From Oasisia sp. SBJ-2009 (taxonomy: Eukaryota; Annelida; Polychaeta; Sabellida; Siboglinidae): a DNA stretch of 64,000 bases. Below are positions 30,608 through 42,625 of this stretch, piece by piece. A program made the translations under genes and the position numbers. The stretch spans positions 18,211,453-18,275,452 of the forward strand of contig OZ024861.1 of NCBI GenBank assembly GCA_964017155.1. The letters run 5' to 3'. Positions within the stretch are counted from its first letter, which is position 1. Each line of letters starts with the position of its first letter. A model generated the notes under the pieces. That model had not been told where the DNA came from. It did not search any database and saw nothing but the letters and a program-made list of their open reading frames with translations.

Positions 30608-30764
30608 CTACACACCAGTCCGGGCTGGGACCTATCATGGATATGACAGAGAAGAGGTGGAACTTGCGGTCCACACTGAAGCGAGCGGTCCTGGTCTGTT
30701 GGAGACCAACCGGGTCCACCCACCAAATGCCTGGGGTCTTGATCACTGTCCGCACACTGTCACT
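30608..30764 (-). CDS. spon1: spon1 exon: middle of spondin-N domain
   Basis: 157 nt, phase 0 to phase 1 (acceptor tttatcttccag, donor gtgggt). It reads SDSVRTVIKTPGIWWVDPVG through ARFSVDRKFHLFSVISMIGP to SPDWCV. FSVDR..HL.S...M.GPSPDW is the diagnostic core of the spondin-N domain, part of the beta-sandwich of F-spondin and mindin. Confidence 0.96.
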
Positions 30765-30889
30765 CTGGAAGATAAACACACAACATCATCATTGTTTATT
30801 CAAAACAAACCTTACAAAACACACATTGTTGTGACATTCAGATGAAGCCACCTATTCTATCTGGTAAATTATTCAATCATGGCTGTTGT

Positions 30890-33425
30890 CACTCACCAAC
30901 ACATGACACACAGTACAGCCACTACTGCTGACACTCTAGGGTCCACACCAACACATGACACACAGTACAGTCACTACTGCTGACACTCTAGGGTCCTCAC
31001 CAACACATGACACACAGTACAGCCACTACTGCTGACACTCTAGGGTCCACACCAACACATGACACACAGTACAGCCACTACTGCTGACACTCTAGGGTCC
31101 ACACCAACACATGACACACAGTACAGCCACTACTGCTGACACTCTAGGGTCCACACCAACACACAACACACAGTACAGCCGCTACTGCTGACACTCTAGG
31201 GTCTGCACCAACACATGACACACAGTACAGCCTCTACTGCTGACACTCTAGGGTCCACACCAACACATGACACACAGTACAGCCACTACTGCTGACACTC
31301 TAGGGTCCACACCAACACATGACACACAGTACAGCCACTACTGCTGACACTCTAGGGTCCACGCCAACACATGACACACAGTACAGCCACTACTGCTGAC
31401 ACTCTAGGGTCCACACCAACACATGACACACAGTACAGCCTCTACTGGTGACACTCTAGGGTCCACACCAACACATGACACACAGTACAGCCACTACTGC
31501 TGACACTCTAGGGTCCACGCCAACACATGACACACAGTACAGCCACTACTGCTGACACTCTAGGGTCCACACCAACACATGACACACAGTACAGCCTCTA
31601 CTGGTGACACTCTAGGGTCCACACCAACACATGACACACAGTACAGCCACTACTGCTGACACTCTAGGGTCCACGCCAACACATGACACACAGTACAGCC
31701 ACTACTGCTGACACTCTAGGGTCCACACCAACACATGACACACAGTACAGCCTCTACTGTTGACACTCTGGGGTCTGCACCAACACATGTGGACCCTAGA
31801 GTGGTACAGCCACTACTGCTGACACTCTAGGGTCCACACCAACACATGACACACAGTACAGCTGACACTCTAGGGTCCACACCAACACATGACACCCAGT
31901 ACAGTCACTACTGCTGACACTCTAGGGTCCACACCAACACATGACACACAGTACAGCCACTACTGCTGACACTCTAGGGTCCACACCAACACATGACACA
32001 CAGTACAGCCACTACTGCTGACACTCTAGGGTCCACACCAACACATGACACACAGTACAGCCACTACTGCTGACATTCTAGGGTCCACACCAACACATGA
32101 CACACAGTACAGCCACTACTGCTGACACTCTAGGGTCCACACCAACACATGACACACAGTACAGTCACTACTGCTGACACTCTAGGGTCCTCACCAACAC
32201 ATGACACACAGTACAGCCACTACTGCTGACACTCTAGGGTCCACACCAACACATGACACACAGTACAGCCACTACTGCTGACACTCTAGGGTCCACACCA
32301 ACACATTACACACAATACAGCCTCTACTGCTGACACTCTAGGGTCTGCACCAACACATGTGGACCCTAGAGTGGTACAGCCACTACTGCTGACACTCTAG
32401 GGTCCACACCAACACATGACACACAGTACAGCTGACACTCTAGGGTCCACACCAACACATGACACCCAGTACAGTCACTACTGCTGACACTCTAGGGTCC
32501 ACACCAACACATGACACACAGTACAGCCACTACTGCTGACACTCTAGGGTCCTCACCAACACATGACACACAGTCCTGCCACTACTGCTGACACTCTAGG
32601 GTCCACACCAACACATGACACACAGTACAGCCACTACTGCTGACACTCTAGGGTCCCCATCAACACATGACACACAGTACAGCCACTACTGCTGACACTC
32701 TAGGGTCCACACCAACACATGACACACAGTACAGTCACTACTGCTGACACTCTAGGGTCCACACCAACACATGACACACAGTACAGCCACTACTGCTGAC
32801 ACTCTAGGGTCCACACCAACACATGACACACAGTATAGCCACTACTGCTGACACTCTAGGGTCCCCACCAACACATGACACACAGTACAGCCACTACTGC
32901 TGACACTCTAGGGTCCCCACCAACACATGACACACAGTACAGCCACTACTGCTGACACTCTAGGGTCCACACCAACACATGACACACAGTATAGCCACTA
33001 CTGCTGACACTCTAGGGTCCACACCAACACATGACACACAGTACAGCCACTACTGCTGACACTCTAGGGTCCACACCAACACATGACACACAGTACAGCC
33101 ACTACTGCTGACACTCTAGGGTCCACACCAACACATGACACACAGTACAGCCACTACTGCTGACACTCTAGGGTCCACACCAACACATGACACACAGTAC
33201 AGCCACTACTGCTGACACTCTAGGGTCCACACCAACACATGACACACAGTACAGCCTCTATTGCTGACACTCTAGGGTCCACACCAACACATGACACACA
33301 GTACAGTCGCTACTGCTGACACTCTAGGGTCCACACCAACACATGACACACAGTACAGCCACTACTGCTGACACCATAGGGTTCACACCAACACATGACA
33401 CACAGTACAGCCACTACTGCTGGTT
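30890..33425. repeat. 52-bp minisatellite, about 48 copies
   Basis: The unit is acactctagggtccacacca, acacatgacacacagtacag, ccactactgctg. Two composite irregular units (about 31777-31870 and 32340-32430) share an inverted piece 'catgtggaccctagagtgg', so a block containing this inversion was itself duplicated. No relation to exon sequence seen. Confidence 0.95.
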
Positions 33426-33715
33426 CCTGGACTGACAACACACAGCAGCTTAATCGTTATCTATAAAATCCACATTAAATGACACAACATTGTAGATGAT
33501 GTTATAATTTTTACTTTCCATCCTATATGTAGAGTAGATAAAGCCACAAGTTGGTAATTTCTATGGTTGGGTAGCAACTGTTAGATTCCCAAACAGCCTG
33601 GTAGATGGCGCTACTACTGTGTTTCTGATTGATCAGTAGATGGCGCCACTACTGTTCATTCCTCCCACCCAGTAGCCACCAGTCCCTAGCCAGCTTGTTG
33701 TGGGCAGACACTCAC

Positions 33716-33867
33716 ATGTTTGCGGATCTCCTGTTCGAGGGTGCGGGGGTATCCGTACTCGCAGATCTCCCGCACCCCCTTGGTGGCGTAGCCCCCGTAC
33801 TGCCAGATGGAGTAGTCGCGGGTGTGGGAGGCTCCCACCACATTGGACCAGTGCAGGAGACGCTTGT
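33716..33867 (-). CDS. spon1: spon1 exon: spondin-N domain, first half
   Basis: 152 nt, phase 1 to phase 0 (acceptor ctgactgttgcag, donor gtgagt). It reads KRLLHWSNVVGASHTRDYSI, WQYGGYATKGVREICEYGYP and RTLEQEIRKH. HWS..VG.SH...Y..W..G..A..GV...E.G is the conserved spondin-N signature. It follows THPKDFPF of the previous exon in frame. Confidence 0.96.
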
Positions 33868-34254
33868 CTGCAACAGTCAGAGGACCAACTGAGTCGATGT
33901 GTCCAGTACATTGTTTGCTTACATCACAACCACACTTAGGTGTGAGACCTCCACCAAGGTTTGTCTTTGCCAACAATATTGATAATGGTTAAATAAATTA
34001 ATTGCATACAACTATTTGCATTACTACTGCGACCTAACGTCTCCTAGTGCAAAGAAAACATTTAACAACTTCCCCTTAGGTTTTGGTCATGATGTCTTTT
34101 GAAACCAACATTTCAACAAAATATATTTAAAAAAATGTGTTCAGGCAGCTTTTATGTCACTCGATGGAACTATGAAGCAACTAAATTATGTGACTGATAG
34201 ATCAATTGTTACACATGTAATGCAACGATATCAGTACACAAAACTGTCACGTTT
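33868..34254. other. spon1 intron, nothing seen
   Basis: Unremarkable AT-rich intron sequence before the 25-bp array. Confidence 0.5.
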
Positions 34255-34885
34255 AATGATCCTACAAGGACAAGTCGGTAATGATCCTACAAGGACAAGT
34301 ATATAATTATGATCCTACAAGGACATGTATGTAATGATCCTACATGGACAAGTCTGCAATGATCCTACAAGGACAAGTCTGCAATGATCCTACAAGGACA
34401 AGTCGGTAATGATCCTACAAGGACAAGTATATAATTATGATCCTACAAGGACAAGTCTGCAATGATCCTACAAGGACAAGTCTGCAATGATCCTACAAGG
34501 ACAAGTCTGCAATGATCCTACAAGGACAAGACTGCAATGATCCTACAAGGACAAGACTGCAATGATCCTACAAGGACAAGTCTGCAATGATCCTACAAGG
34601 ACAAGTCTGCAATGATCCTACAAGGACAAGACTGCAATGATCCTACAAGGACAAGTCTGCAATGATCCTACAAGGACAAGTCTGCAATGATCCTACAAGG
34701 ACAAGACTGCAATGATCCTACAAGGACAAGTCTGCAATGATCCTACAAGGACAAGTCTGCAATGATCCTACAAGGACAAGTCTGCAATGATCCTACAAGG
34801 ACAAGTCTGCAATGATCCTACAAGGACAAGACTGCAATGATCCTACAAGGACAAGTCTGCAATGATCCTACAAGGACAAGTCTGT
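34255..34885. repeat. 25-bp minisatellite, about 25 copies
   Basis: The unit is tgatcctacaaggacaagtc plus tgcaa, with longer 'tatataat' variants near the left end. It lies inside a spon1 intron; no exon sequence in the unit. Confidence 0.95.
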
Positions 34886-35465
34886 TCCAATTCTAAATCA
34901 GACCAACAACACCAATTCTATGACATCATTCCACATTTGAGAGTGCCACGTGAGGTCACTCAGGGGGGGTGCAGTTGGGGGGTTACTCTCACAGCCTCTG
35001 TGTGGAGGGTAATTCAACGTCTCAGGGGCATGTTCAGTTGGAGTTTTTTGGGCCCTCAAGGGGACTATTGTTGAAGGTCTCAAGATGCTGAGTTTAAGAT
35101 TTTGTACAGTTTGCAGTGCTTCAATGGTCAGAAAACACAAACAGGCGTGAGAACTGGGAGGCACTACAGGGAGCAGAAAGCAGGGAACAGCAATGTAGAC
35201 ATCATGAAGTAGGAACCTTGTCGCACCAGTTGTGATGCAGCAATTATTTATAGAGCTCTAATTGACTTCCAGGCATGATATCATATGTCAGCAATTAGCA
35301 TTTGTTCCGTACGTGATGTACACTGCTTTGCAAAATATTAATAAAACTAACAATTCTTGTGATGTCAAACACAGTACAAATGCTTATCATAATCAGACCA
35401 CTAATTCAATAACAGTTACATCATTATAGAAACAGGTGTATGAAGATTACTGAAGATATACATAC
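34886..35465. other. spon1 intron, nothing seen
   Basis: No repeat or coding match recognised. Confidence 0.5.
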
Positions 35466-35594
35466 GAAATGGGAAGTCTTTGGGATGTGTCTGTCGCGAC
35501 CAGATGCCTTCAAACGTCATCTCGTACTTTCCGACTCCGCAGGCACAGCAGTCTGGCATCATGGCGAGTACTTGTTCATTCTCTGACACACCCA
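35466..35594 (-). CDS. spon1: spon1 exon: reeler-spondin junction and start of spondin-N
   Basis: 129 nt, phase 1 to phase 1 (acceptor gtgtttgctgtag, donor gtatgt). It reads GVSENEQVLAMMPDCCACGV and GKYEMTFEGIWSRQTHPKDF. CCACG.(A/G)KY..TF.G.WS..THPKD is the start of the spondin-N domain. The first 51 nt of this exon, with its acceptor, are repeated in the array upstream in a way that keeps the frame. The acceptor nearest the domain was chosen as the default. Confidence 0.93.
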
Positions 35595-36109
35595 CTACAG
35601 CAAACACAACACAGATCATTACACAGCAGTCTGGCATCATGGCGAGTACTTGTTCATTCTCTGACACACCCACTACAGCAAACACAACACAGATCATTAC
35701 ACAGCAGTCTGGCATCATGGCGAGTACTTGTTCATTCTCTGACACACCCACTACAGCAAACACAACACAGATCATTACACAGCAGTCTGGCATCATGGCG
35801 AGTACTTGTTCATTCTCTGACACACCCACTACAGCAAACACAACACAGATCATTACACAGTAGTCTGACATCATGGCGAGTACTTGTTCATTCTCTGACA
35901 CACCCACTACAGCAAACACAACACAGATCATTACACAGCAGTCTGGCATCATGGCGAGTACTTGTTCATTCTCTGACACACCCACTACAGCAAACACAAC
36001 ACAGATCATTACACAGCAGTCTGACATCATGGCGAGTACTTGTTCATTCTCTGACACACCCACTACAGCAAACACAACACAGATCATTACACAGCAGTCT
36101 GGCATCATG
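35544..36109. repeat. 78-bp array: in-frame duplicated acceptor plus exon start, 7 acceptors
   Basis: The unit is 51 nt of exon (35544-35594) plus 27 nt of intron (ctacagcaaacacaacacag atcatta). Acceptor copies (CTACAG on the plus strand) begin at 35595, 35673, 35751, 35829, 35907, 35985 and 36063. The last unit is partial and ends near 36109. The minus frame is open through all units as VVGVSENEQVLAMMPDCCVM plus ICVVFA per 26 residues, in the same phase as the exon. Confidence 0.96.
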
Positions 36110-36318
36110 GCAAGGACATGGTCACGTAAATGTGACCCAGAAACCTTAGAATTAAATGTTTATCCATCTTTTAGTTAGAACTGTAAAATGAATGCCAGTC
36201 AAAACATCCTAAACAACTTTTACAAGGACTGATCAGCTTTTACGTAAGACTTAATATGTACCAAAAACCATGCCTATGGACATATGACTCAAGTGACATA
36301 CATTACATATTAACATAC

Positions 36319-36392
36319 CATCTTCACAGAAGACTCTAGTCAAAGCACCATCGTCTTTATACCAGATGTCTTTGTATTGTATCACAGTGGCT
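36319..36392 (-). CDS. spon1: spon1 exon: end of reeler domain
   Basis: 74 nt, phase 2 to phase 1 (acceptor gtgtctattgtag, donor gtatgt). It reads ATVIQYKDIWYKDDGALTRV FCEDG, matching the last strand of the reeler domain and the following D.G.L....C segment of F-spondins. It joins the next exon in phase with each of the seven acceptors of the 78-bp array. Confidence 0.92.
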
Positions 36393-37040
36393 CTACAATA
36401 GACAGCAACACAACCAGATATATATATATATTATAAATTATATAGTGTATATATATATATTTTATATATATATACATATATATATATAAACTTTTAATAT
36501 TCAGTTATTAGATTGTTGCCAGGTGCTAGAAAAACTAGAACATATTGTGAACATTTACGCAAAATATCGAAGTTTATTTGTTACATTAAAATAAATAAAA
36601 ACTTGAGGACATGAGAGAATGTTGGTGCAGGCACAGCCCAGATATAAGAAACTATTCTCTTTTAGAGAGGAAAATATATCTGGATATCTGTAAAACACAT
36701 CATATCCTAATTGTGTAAATACTAGCAGTGTAAATTACCATACTAATAATGTTTATATTATATATCGCCATATCCATTTTGTTTGTGGCATTTTAAATTA
36801 GACTAACATATAAATTGTACAGACACACACATTTTACACATAAGAACACACACATTAAGATAACAGTGTTGTATAAATATCAGAACATTAAGTAGGTTAA
36901 ATGTTAATATAGATAACAAATATCTCAGAAGATACCATCAAAAACAAATGTGGTATTTTGAAAAGTATTTACAAATAACAAAAAATTGTGTATTTAAATA
37001 AAGACATGTGTAAGATGGTGACTGGCCACGGCCCACAGAC
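36393..37040. other. spon1 intron with (TA)n
   Basis: (TA)n-rich sequence at about 36418-36490; otherwise AT-rich intron with nothing recognised. Confidence 0.6.
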
Positions 37041-37174
37041 CTGAACTCGATGCAGCCAGCCCCTGTGGCGGGGGCAGTCCACAGAACCTCCACCTCGTTG
37101 CGGGGGTGGGTGTAGGTGTGGGTGACGATGTGGGGGCAGTCACCCCCAAACTTAGTCAGTCCGTTGTTCATGTG
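37041..37174 (-). CDS. spon1: spon1 exon: reeler domain, second half
   Basis: 134 nt, phase 0 to phase 2 (acceptor gtttgtttctcacag, donor gtctgt). It reads HMNNGLTKFGGDCPHIVTHT then EVEVLWTAPATGAGCIEFR. The C..VTHT......V.V.W.AP..G.GC..F pattern is the second half of a reeler domain. Confidence 0.95.
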
Positions 37175-37369
37175 CTGTGAGAAACAAACAGAAACCAAAT
37201 TATTAAAACATTTATTATAATTAAGGTTGAAAACTGAACTCTCTGGGTTTGGTTCTACTCCGTGTAACTTCCACCACCTTCATTGACTTGTGTGGGAAGC
37301 ATTCAGCCATGTCTTTATTTGTTCTATTTATATAGCATTACTATTTTTATTTCTGGATTATTATATTGA

Positions 37370-37630
37370 TATTTGTTTGACCATTACCTTCAACCTAGAG
37401 AACTGGGTTTGAGCCCTGGGCTGTCATGTCTAGCCACAACTCACTCAGCTCTATGAATGAGCACCTGGCTACAGACAGTGGTGAATACTGCAATATGGCA
37501 GGACACTTTCCAGAGATTTCAATATGGTGTTTATTTCTACAGATTTACGAAGAAGTAAAGTGTAAAGCACTTTGAGCTGTCCTGAGGACTAAACTGCGCA
37601 ATATAAGAATCTATCTTTTACTTTCAGTCT
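37370..37630 (+). mobile_element. Probable tRNA-derived SINE
   Basis: GGTTTGAGCCC at about 37408-37418 fits a Pol III B box (GGTTCGANTCC). A 'cagctctatgaatgagcacctgg' type central block follows. The tail has 'gtaaagcactttgag' and 'tgcgcaatataagaatc', the kind of 3' end that SINEs share with partner LINEs. The A box is degenerate. No ORF. Confidence 0.6.
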
Positions 37631-38949
37631 TGCTTTCTCTTGTCATGGACCATGGACCATGGACCATGGACCGTGCTGGTGGCTGTCACATGACAGTAGC
37701 TCTAAGAAGGTCACGAGAAGTTAATTTGGCTCATTTCAATTATCTTTCTCAACATAGATGATTCTGCATCTTTGAAGATTCCAGATCTGTGACAATTCAG
37801 GAAGCTGCCCAAAACAGAATGAGGGATCCTGAGATGTATTTTACTACTTTTAATAAAATTAATGAATCTAACGGAATCCAGAATCAACAACCATGCTGAA
37901 CAAGATTTACAATGTAAAGCAAACACCAGATGTAATTTGGAGGAGGCCTTTGCCTTATCAAGAGTCAGACTAATGGTAATATTCATCTGGGAGTAACCCG
38001 CCTTTCTGATAGAGTTATCACCTTTGGTTATAAACATTCACGATGCTGGAAACTACACAATCAGTAAATTATTTGTTTTGTTCATACATGATGATATATG
38101 AGAATTAATACTGTTTGGTATATAATTTAAACTCTTCCATTACTAACATTACTTTGTCTCCTATTTCTCTGACTTAAGTGATAAAAACTAGCATCTATAT
38201 TTTTATTAAAACAAATGCATATCTTGTGTTAATAAAAATAATTGAAATGAAAATACAGATTAAGACAGTGCACAAGTGAGTGGTGTTTAACACCTGACCC
38301 TTGCTGTGCTTTAAAATGAAAATATTCTTGTCATTCATGATTATTCATGCACAGTGCCTATATTTGTTATCTCCATATAAACTGCAACTGTGCAAACTGC
38401 CACAGAAGACTTCAAAAGACCCAACCCATGGCCCAGTAATTTTATGCACCTCTTACGCATGCATCAGGCAGTTAACTACCATGGGAATTTCTGGGAAAGC
38501 AGTCTGTTGGACTTGTACCAGTCACTGGAGAGAAGCATGTCCTGGTTTCTCATTAGAACTTCATTAACTGACACGAGTCCAATTAGACAGGGTGTCCCTG
38601 CAGCTGTCTCTGGTATATCTGGTACTGTCTGACAGCAAGCAGCCGCCACCACAAAACCCACAAAAACAAAATGAAAAATTCCATCTGCAGCATGTTTTGT
38701 CTCATACTGAAATGGTTCCCCTAAAATTTGCCCTAATTTGTTCACCTACAACATTTTCCACATCTAATTTCTTCCTATGATTTCTAATATATACGACAGT
38801 AGGATCTGTACAGTGTACCTGGATTGAAATGCCCTGTAAGAAATGGTACTGCTTACTGAAACAATAACTTGACGCAGAGAAACATTGCAAATAAACATAT
38901 TCAGTTATTAAGATGCATAATCTAACAAGAATTACTATTATGTGATATG

Positions 38950-38993
<44 letters not shown>

Positions 38994-40904
38994 AACTTTC
39001 AAACAGTAGGCCCTAAGTGTTTATGATCAAACTATTTCAGTAAATAAATAAAACCTTAATGTATATTCATAAACTCATCTGAAGAAGTAGTCATTTACCA
39101 TACACATTATGAACACAAATATGTACACAACTGTTGTAAACAAATAATATTCAAAATGTACGACATCTTCTACTAGGCCCCGTTTCATGACACTAGCTCC
39201 AGTAAGTCTGATGCAAACATTCCCATTAATACCTCGCATCTGTGACAAATCCATTGACAAAAGAAACCCTCATCAATTTGTCGTCCCTTTAATCTGTGTT
39301 CCGTTGTTGTCAGGACACATTCTTCCCACACAAGTCTACATTGACACTGCATAGCGATGCTCGTTGGAGACACATGATTGATGACGCTGGCATGGCACAG
39401 GGAAGGTCAACCTGCAGCAACCCATCATTTCGCCATCACAACATGCAAATATCCCTCAAAAATAACTCCACTGTCAAGCTACAAGCCCTGTGACGTAATC
39501 GTATCAGTGTCTGCCCGTCACTGGGCTAGCGGGATAAGCCTGGCAGCCCACAGCCCCTGTCCAGGGCTGGAACAGCTGCTCTACAAGGGATGACGATCAC
39601 TCACAGCTCAAGACAAGCCCAAGCCTTGTGTGATGAGCGTAGGCCGACTCCATTATCATTAGACAGCCGGTATTTGTCACCATCTATCTTCGTAATGCCT
39701 GGCCAAGGATGCTTGCCCCTGTAGTCCTGCTCACTAAGTATGTCTTCATATACTGATTGGCTCCTTACAGGGGACATTTAGTGGCCTTAGCCGCAATAAT
39801 CTAGCCATTTGGCCTACTGACTGTGACAAGTTTTGCTAGGAATAACTTTTACAAATATCTGAGTAATCTGCTGGTGTTAGCTGTCACCCACACTGACAGT
39901 CACCAAAGTAAGAGTCACTTATCGCCTGTGTCAACATGCATAATAACAAATGTTTGTCAATGGCCATAAATGAGTGACACTCTCATATATACTACGGGGT
40001 AATCCATACTATGGAGCCAGCAGACATTAGGAACTGGGAATGCTTGACTTGATAGAATACCATAAAATATGTATTATATACACATCATTCATGAATTGTA
40101 TGAACACTGAGCCACTGATGGAGGAGGAAGTGAAGAGCTGAAAGGAGAAACAGACCAGCTTGCTCACGTGAGGACCTTTTAAAATGTATCTCATTAAACA
40201 CAGAACAATTCTAACGGCACATCTTGCAAGTTTTCACGCACACATTACTTGCGAAGCAGAACGACACCATTCACACACTAAATGATTCACCGGGTAGGCT
40301 AAAAAACCAATGCCACATACGGTATTTCCTAGACAATTCAGAAGAAAATAAAAAGGTGAACAAACAAAGAACAGCAACAAAGTGACCTGGGCAGTTACCA
40401 CAACATGGCTTCACCTTTGAAACTCTATCCTGGCGAATTCTACCACACCATATCAGGGAGCTAAAGATAGAATATGCAACAGAACAATGCAATAGTGGCA
40501 GTGAAAGCCGACACCAAACAAGGGGATCTGTATGCAGCTGGAAGGCAACATAGAAAGGTAGAGACATTATTAGGGTCATCCCTGTCGTGTCAGACTATGT
40601 TTCATTACCAGTCAATGATGACCTGTGGTAGTGCGGCGGTCTGACCATCTGTGACTGTCTCAGGTCGTGTCTAGAGGATCAGTGTCTCAGATAGTCTACA
40701 GGTGTCACTGGCCATGGTCAGCCAGTGACTCAGCCAGTGACTCAGCCAGACTGACCCCTGCTTCTCACACTGGCATCTTCATTGGTGTGACAGTGATGTC
40801 ACATGCGTGAATGGTATTTTAATGGGTCACAGCAAAATGCAGTCATAAAATATTTGTCATCATCCTTATTGATAACGATAAGATAGCAGGGGTGTGGTAG
40901 TTAT
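37631..40904. other. spon1 large intron, part 1
   Basis: No gene I can support. It includes a (TA)n at about 38949-38992 and a short 'catggac' run near 37645-37672. The more GC-rich, non-repetitive stretch 39480-39830 may be regulatory but shows no recognisable motif. Confidence 0.45.
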
Positions 40905-42625
40905 TGCCATTTTATCCAGCACCCCCATCTAGCCCCCTCACTTCCCTTCCCTACATGTCCCTCCCTCAGTTCTCCTCCATCCTCTCACCTCCTCTCTCCC
41001 TCCCTTCCCTACATGTCCCTCCCTCAGTTCTCCTCCATCCTCTCACCTCCTCTCTCCCTGCCCTTCCCTACATGTCCCTCCCTCAGTTCTCCTCCATCCT
41101 CTCACCTCCTCTCTCCCTCCCTTCCCTACATGTCCCTCCCTCAGTTCTCCTCCATCCTCTCACCTCCTCTCTCCCTGCCCTTCCCTACATGTCCCTCCCT
41201 CAGTTCTCCTCCATCCTCTCACCTCCTCTCTCCCTCCCTTCCCTACATGTCCCTCCCTCAGTTCTCCTCCATCCTCTCACCTCCTCTCTCCCTCCCTTCC
41301 CTACATGTCCCTCCCTCAGTTCTCCTCCATCCTCTCACCTCCTCTCTCCCTCCCTTCCCTACATGTCCCTCCATCAGTTCTCCTCCATCCTCTCACCTCC
41401 TCTCTCCCTCCCTTCCCTACATGTCCCTCCATCAGTTCTCCTCCATCCTCTCACCTCCTCTCTCCCTCCCTTCCCTACATGTCCCTCCCTCAGTTCTCCT
41501 CCATCCTCTCACCTCCTCTCTCCCTCCCTTCCCTACATGTCCCTCCATCAGTTCTCCTCCATCCTCTCACCTCCTCTCTCCCTCCCTTCCCTACATGTCC
41601 CTCCCTCAGTTCTCCTCCATCCTCTCACCTCCTCTCTCCCTGCCCTTCCCTACATGTCCCTCCCTCAGTTCTCCTCCATCCTCTCACCTCCTCTCTCCCT
41701 CCCTTCCCTACATGTCCCTCCCTCAGTTCTCCTCCATCCTCTCACCTCCTCTCTCCCTGCCCTTCCCTACATGTCCCTCCATCAGTTCTCCCCCATCCTC
41801 TCACCTCCTCTCTCCCTGCCCTTCCCTACATGTCCCTCCATCAGTTCTCCCCCATCCTCTCACCTCCTCTCTCCCTGCCCTTCCCTACATGTCCCTCCAT
41901 CAGTTCTCCCCCATCCTCTCACCTCCTCTCTCCCTGCCCTTCCCTACATGTCCCTCCCTCAGTTCTCCTCCATCCTCTCACCTCCTCTCTCCCTCCCTTC
42001 CCTACATGTCCCTCCCTCAGTTCTCCTCCATCCTCTCACCTCCTCTCTCCCTGCCCTTCCCTACATGTCCCTCCCTCAGTTCTCCTCCATCCTCTCACCT
42101 CCTCTCTCCCTCCCTTCCCTACATGTCCCTCCCTCAGTTCTCCTCCATCCTCTCACCTCCTCTCTCCCTGCCCTTCCCTACATGTCCCTCCATCAGTTCT
42201 CCCCCATCCTCTCACCTCCTCTCTCCCTGCCCTTCCCTACATGTCCCTCCATCAGTTCTCCCCCATCCTCTCACCTCCTCTCTCCCTGCCCTTCCCTACA
42301 TGTCCCTCCATCAGTTCTCCTCCATCCTCTCACCTCCTCTCTCCCTGCCCTTCCCTACATGTCCCTCCCTCAGTTCTCCTCCATCCTCTCACCTCCTCTC
42401 TCCCTCCCTTCCCTACATGTCCCTCCCTCAGTTCTCCTCCATCCTCTCACCTCCTCTCTCCCTCCCTTCCCTACATGTCCCTCCCTCAGTTCTCCTCCAT
42501 CCTCTCACCTCCTCTCTCCCTCCCTTCCCTACATGTCCCTCCCTCAGTTCTCCTCCATCCTCTCACCTCCTCTCTCCCTCCCTTCCCTACATGTCCCTCC
42601 CTCAGTTCTCCTCCATCCTCATAAC
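40905..42625. repeat. 58-59-bp pyrimidine-rich minisatellite, about 29 copies
   Basis: The unit is cttccctacatgtccctccc, tcagttctcctccatcctct, cacctcctctctccctcc. Variants are ctcag/atcag and ctccatcc/cccatcc, with a 1-bp length change (ctgccc). All three plus frames are open for hundreds of codons only because the unit lacks stops. Confidence 0.95.

Noticed and set aside
25411..34885. CRISPR-like arrays
   Set aside because: The tandem units are directly adjacent with no unique spacers, and the DNA is animal nuclear DNA.
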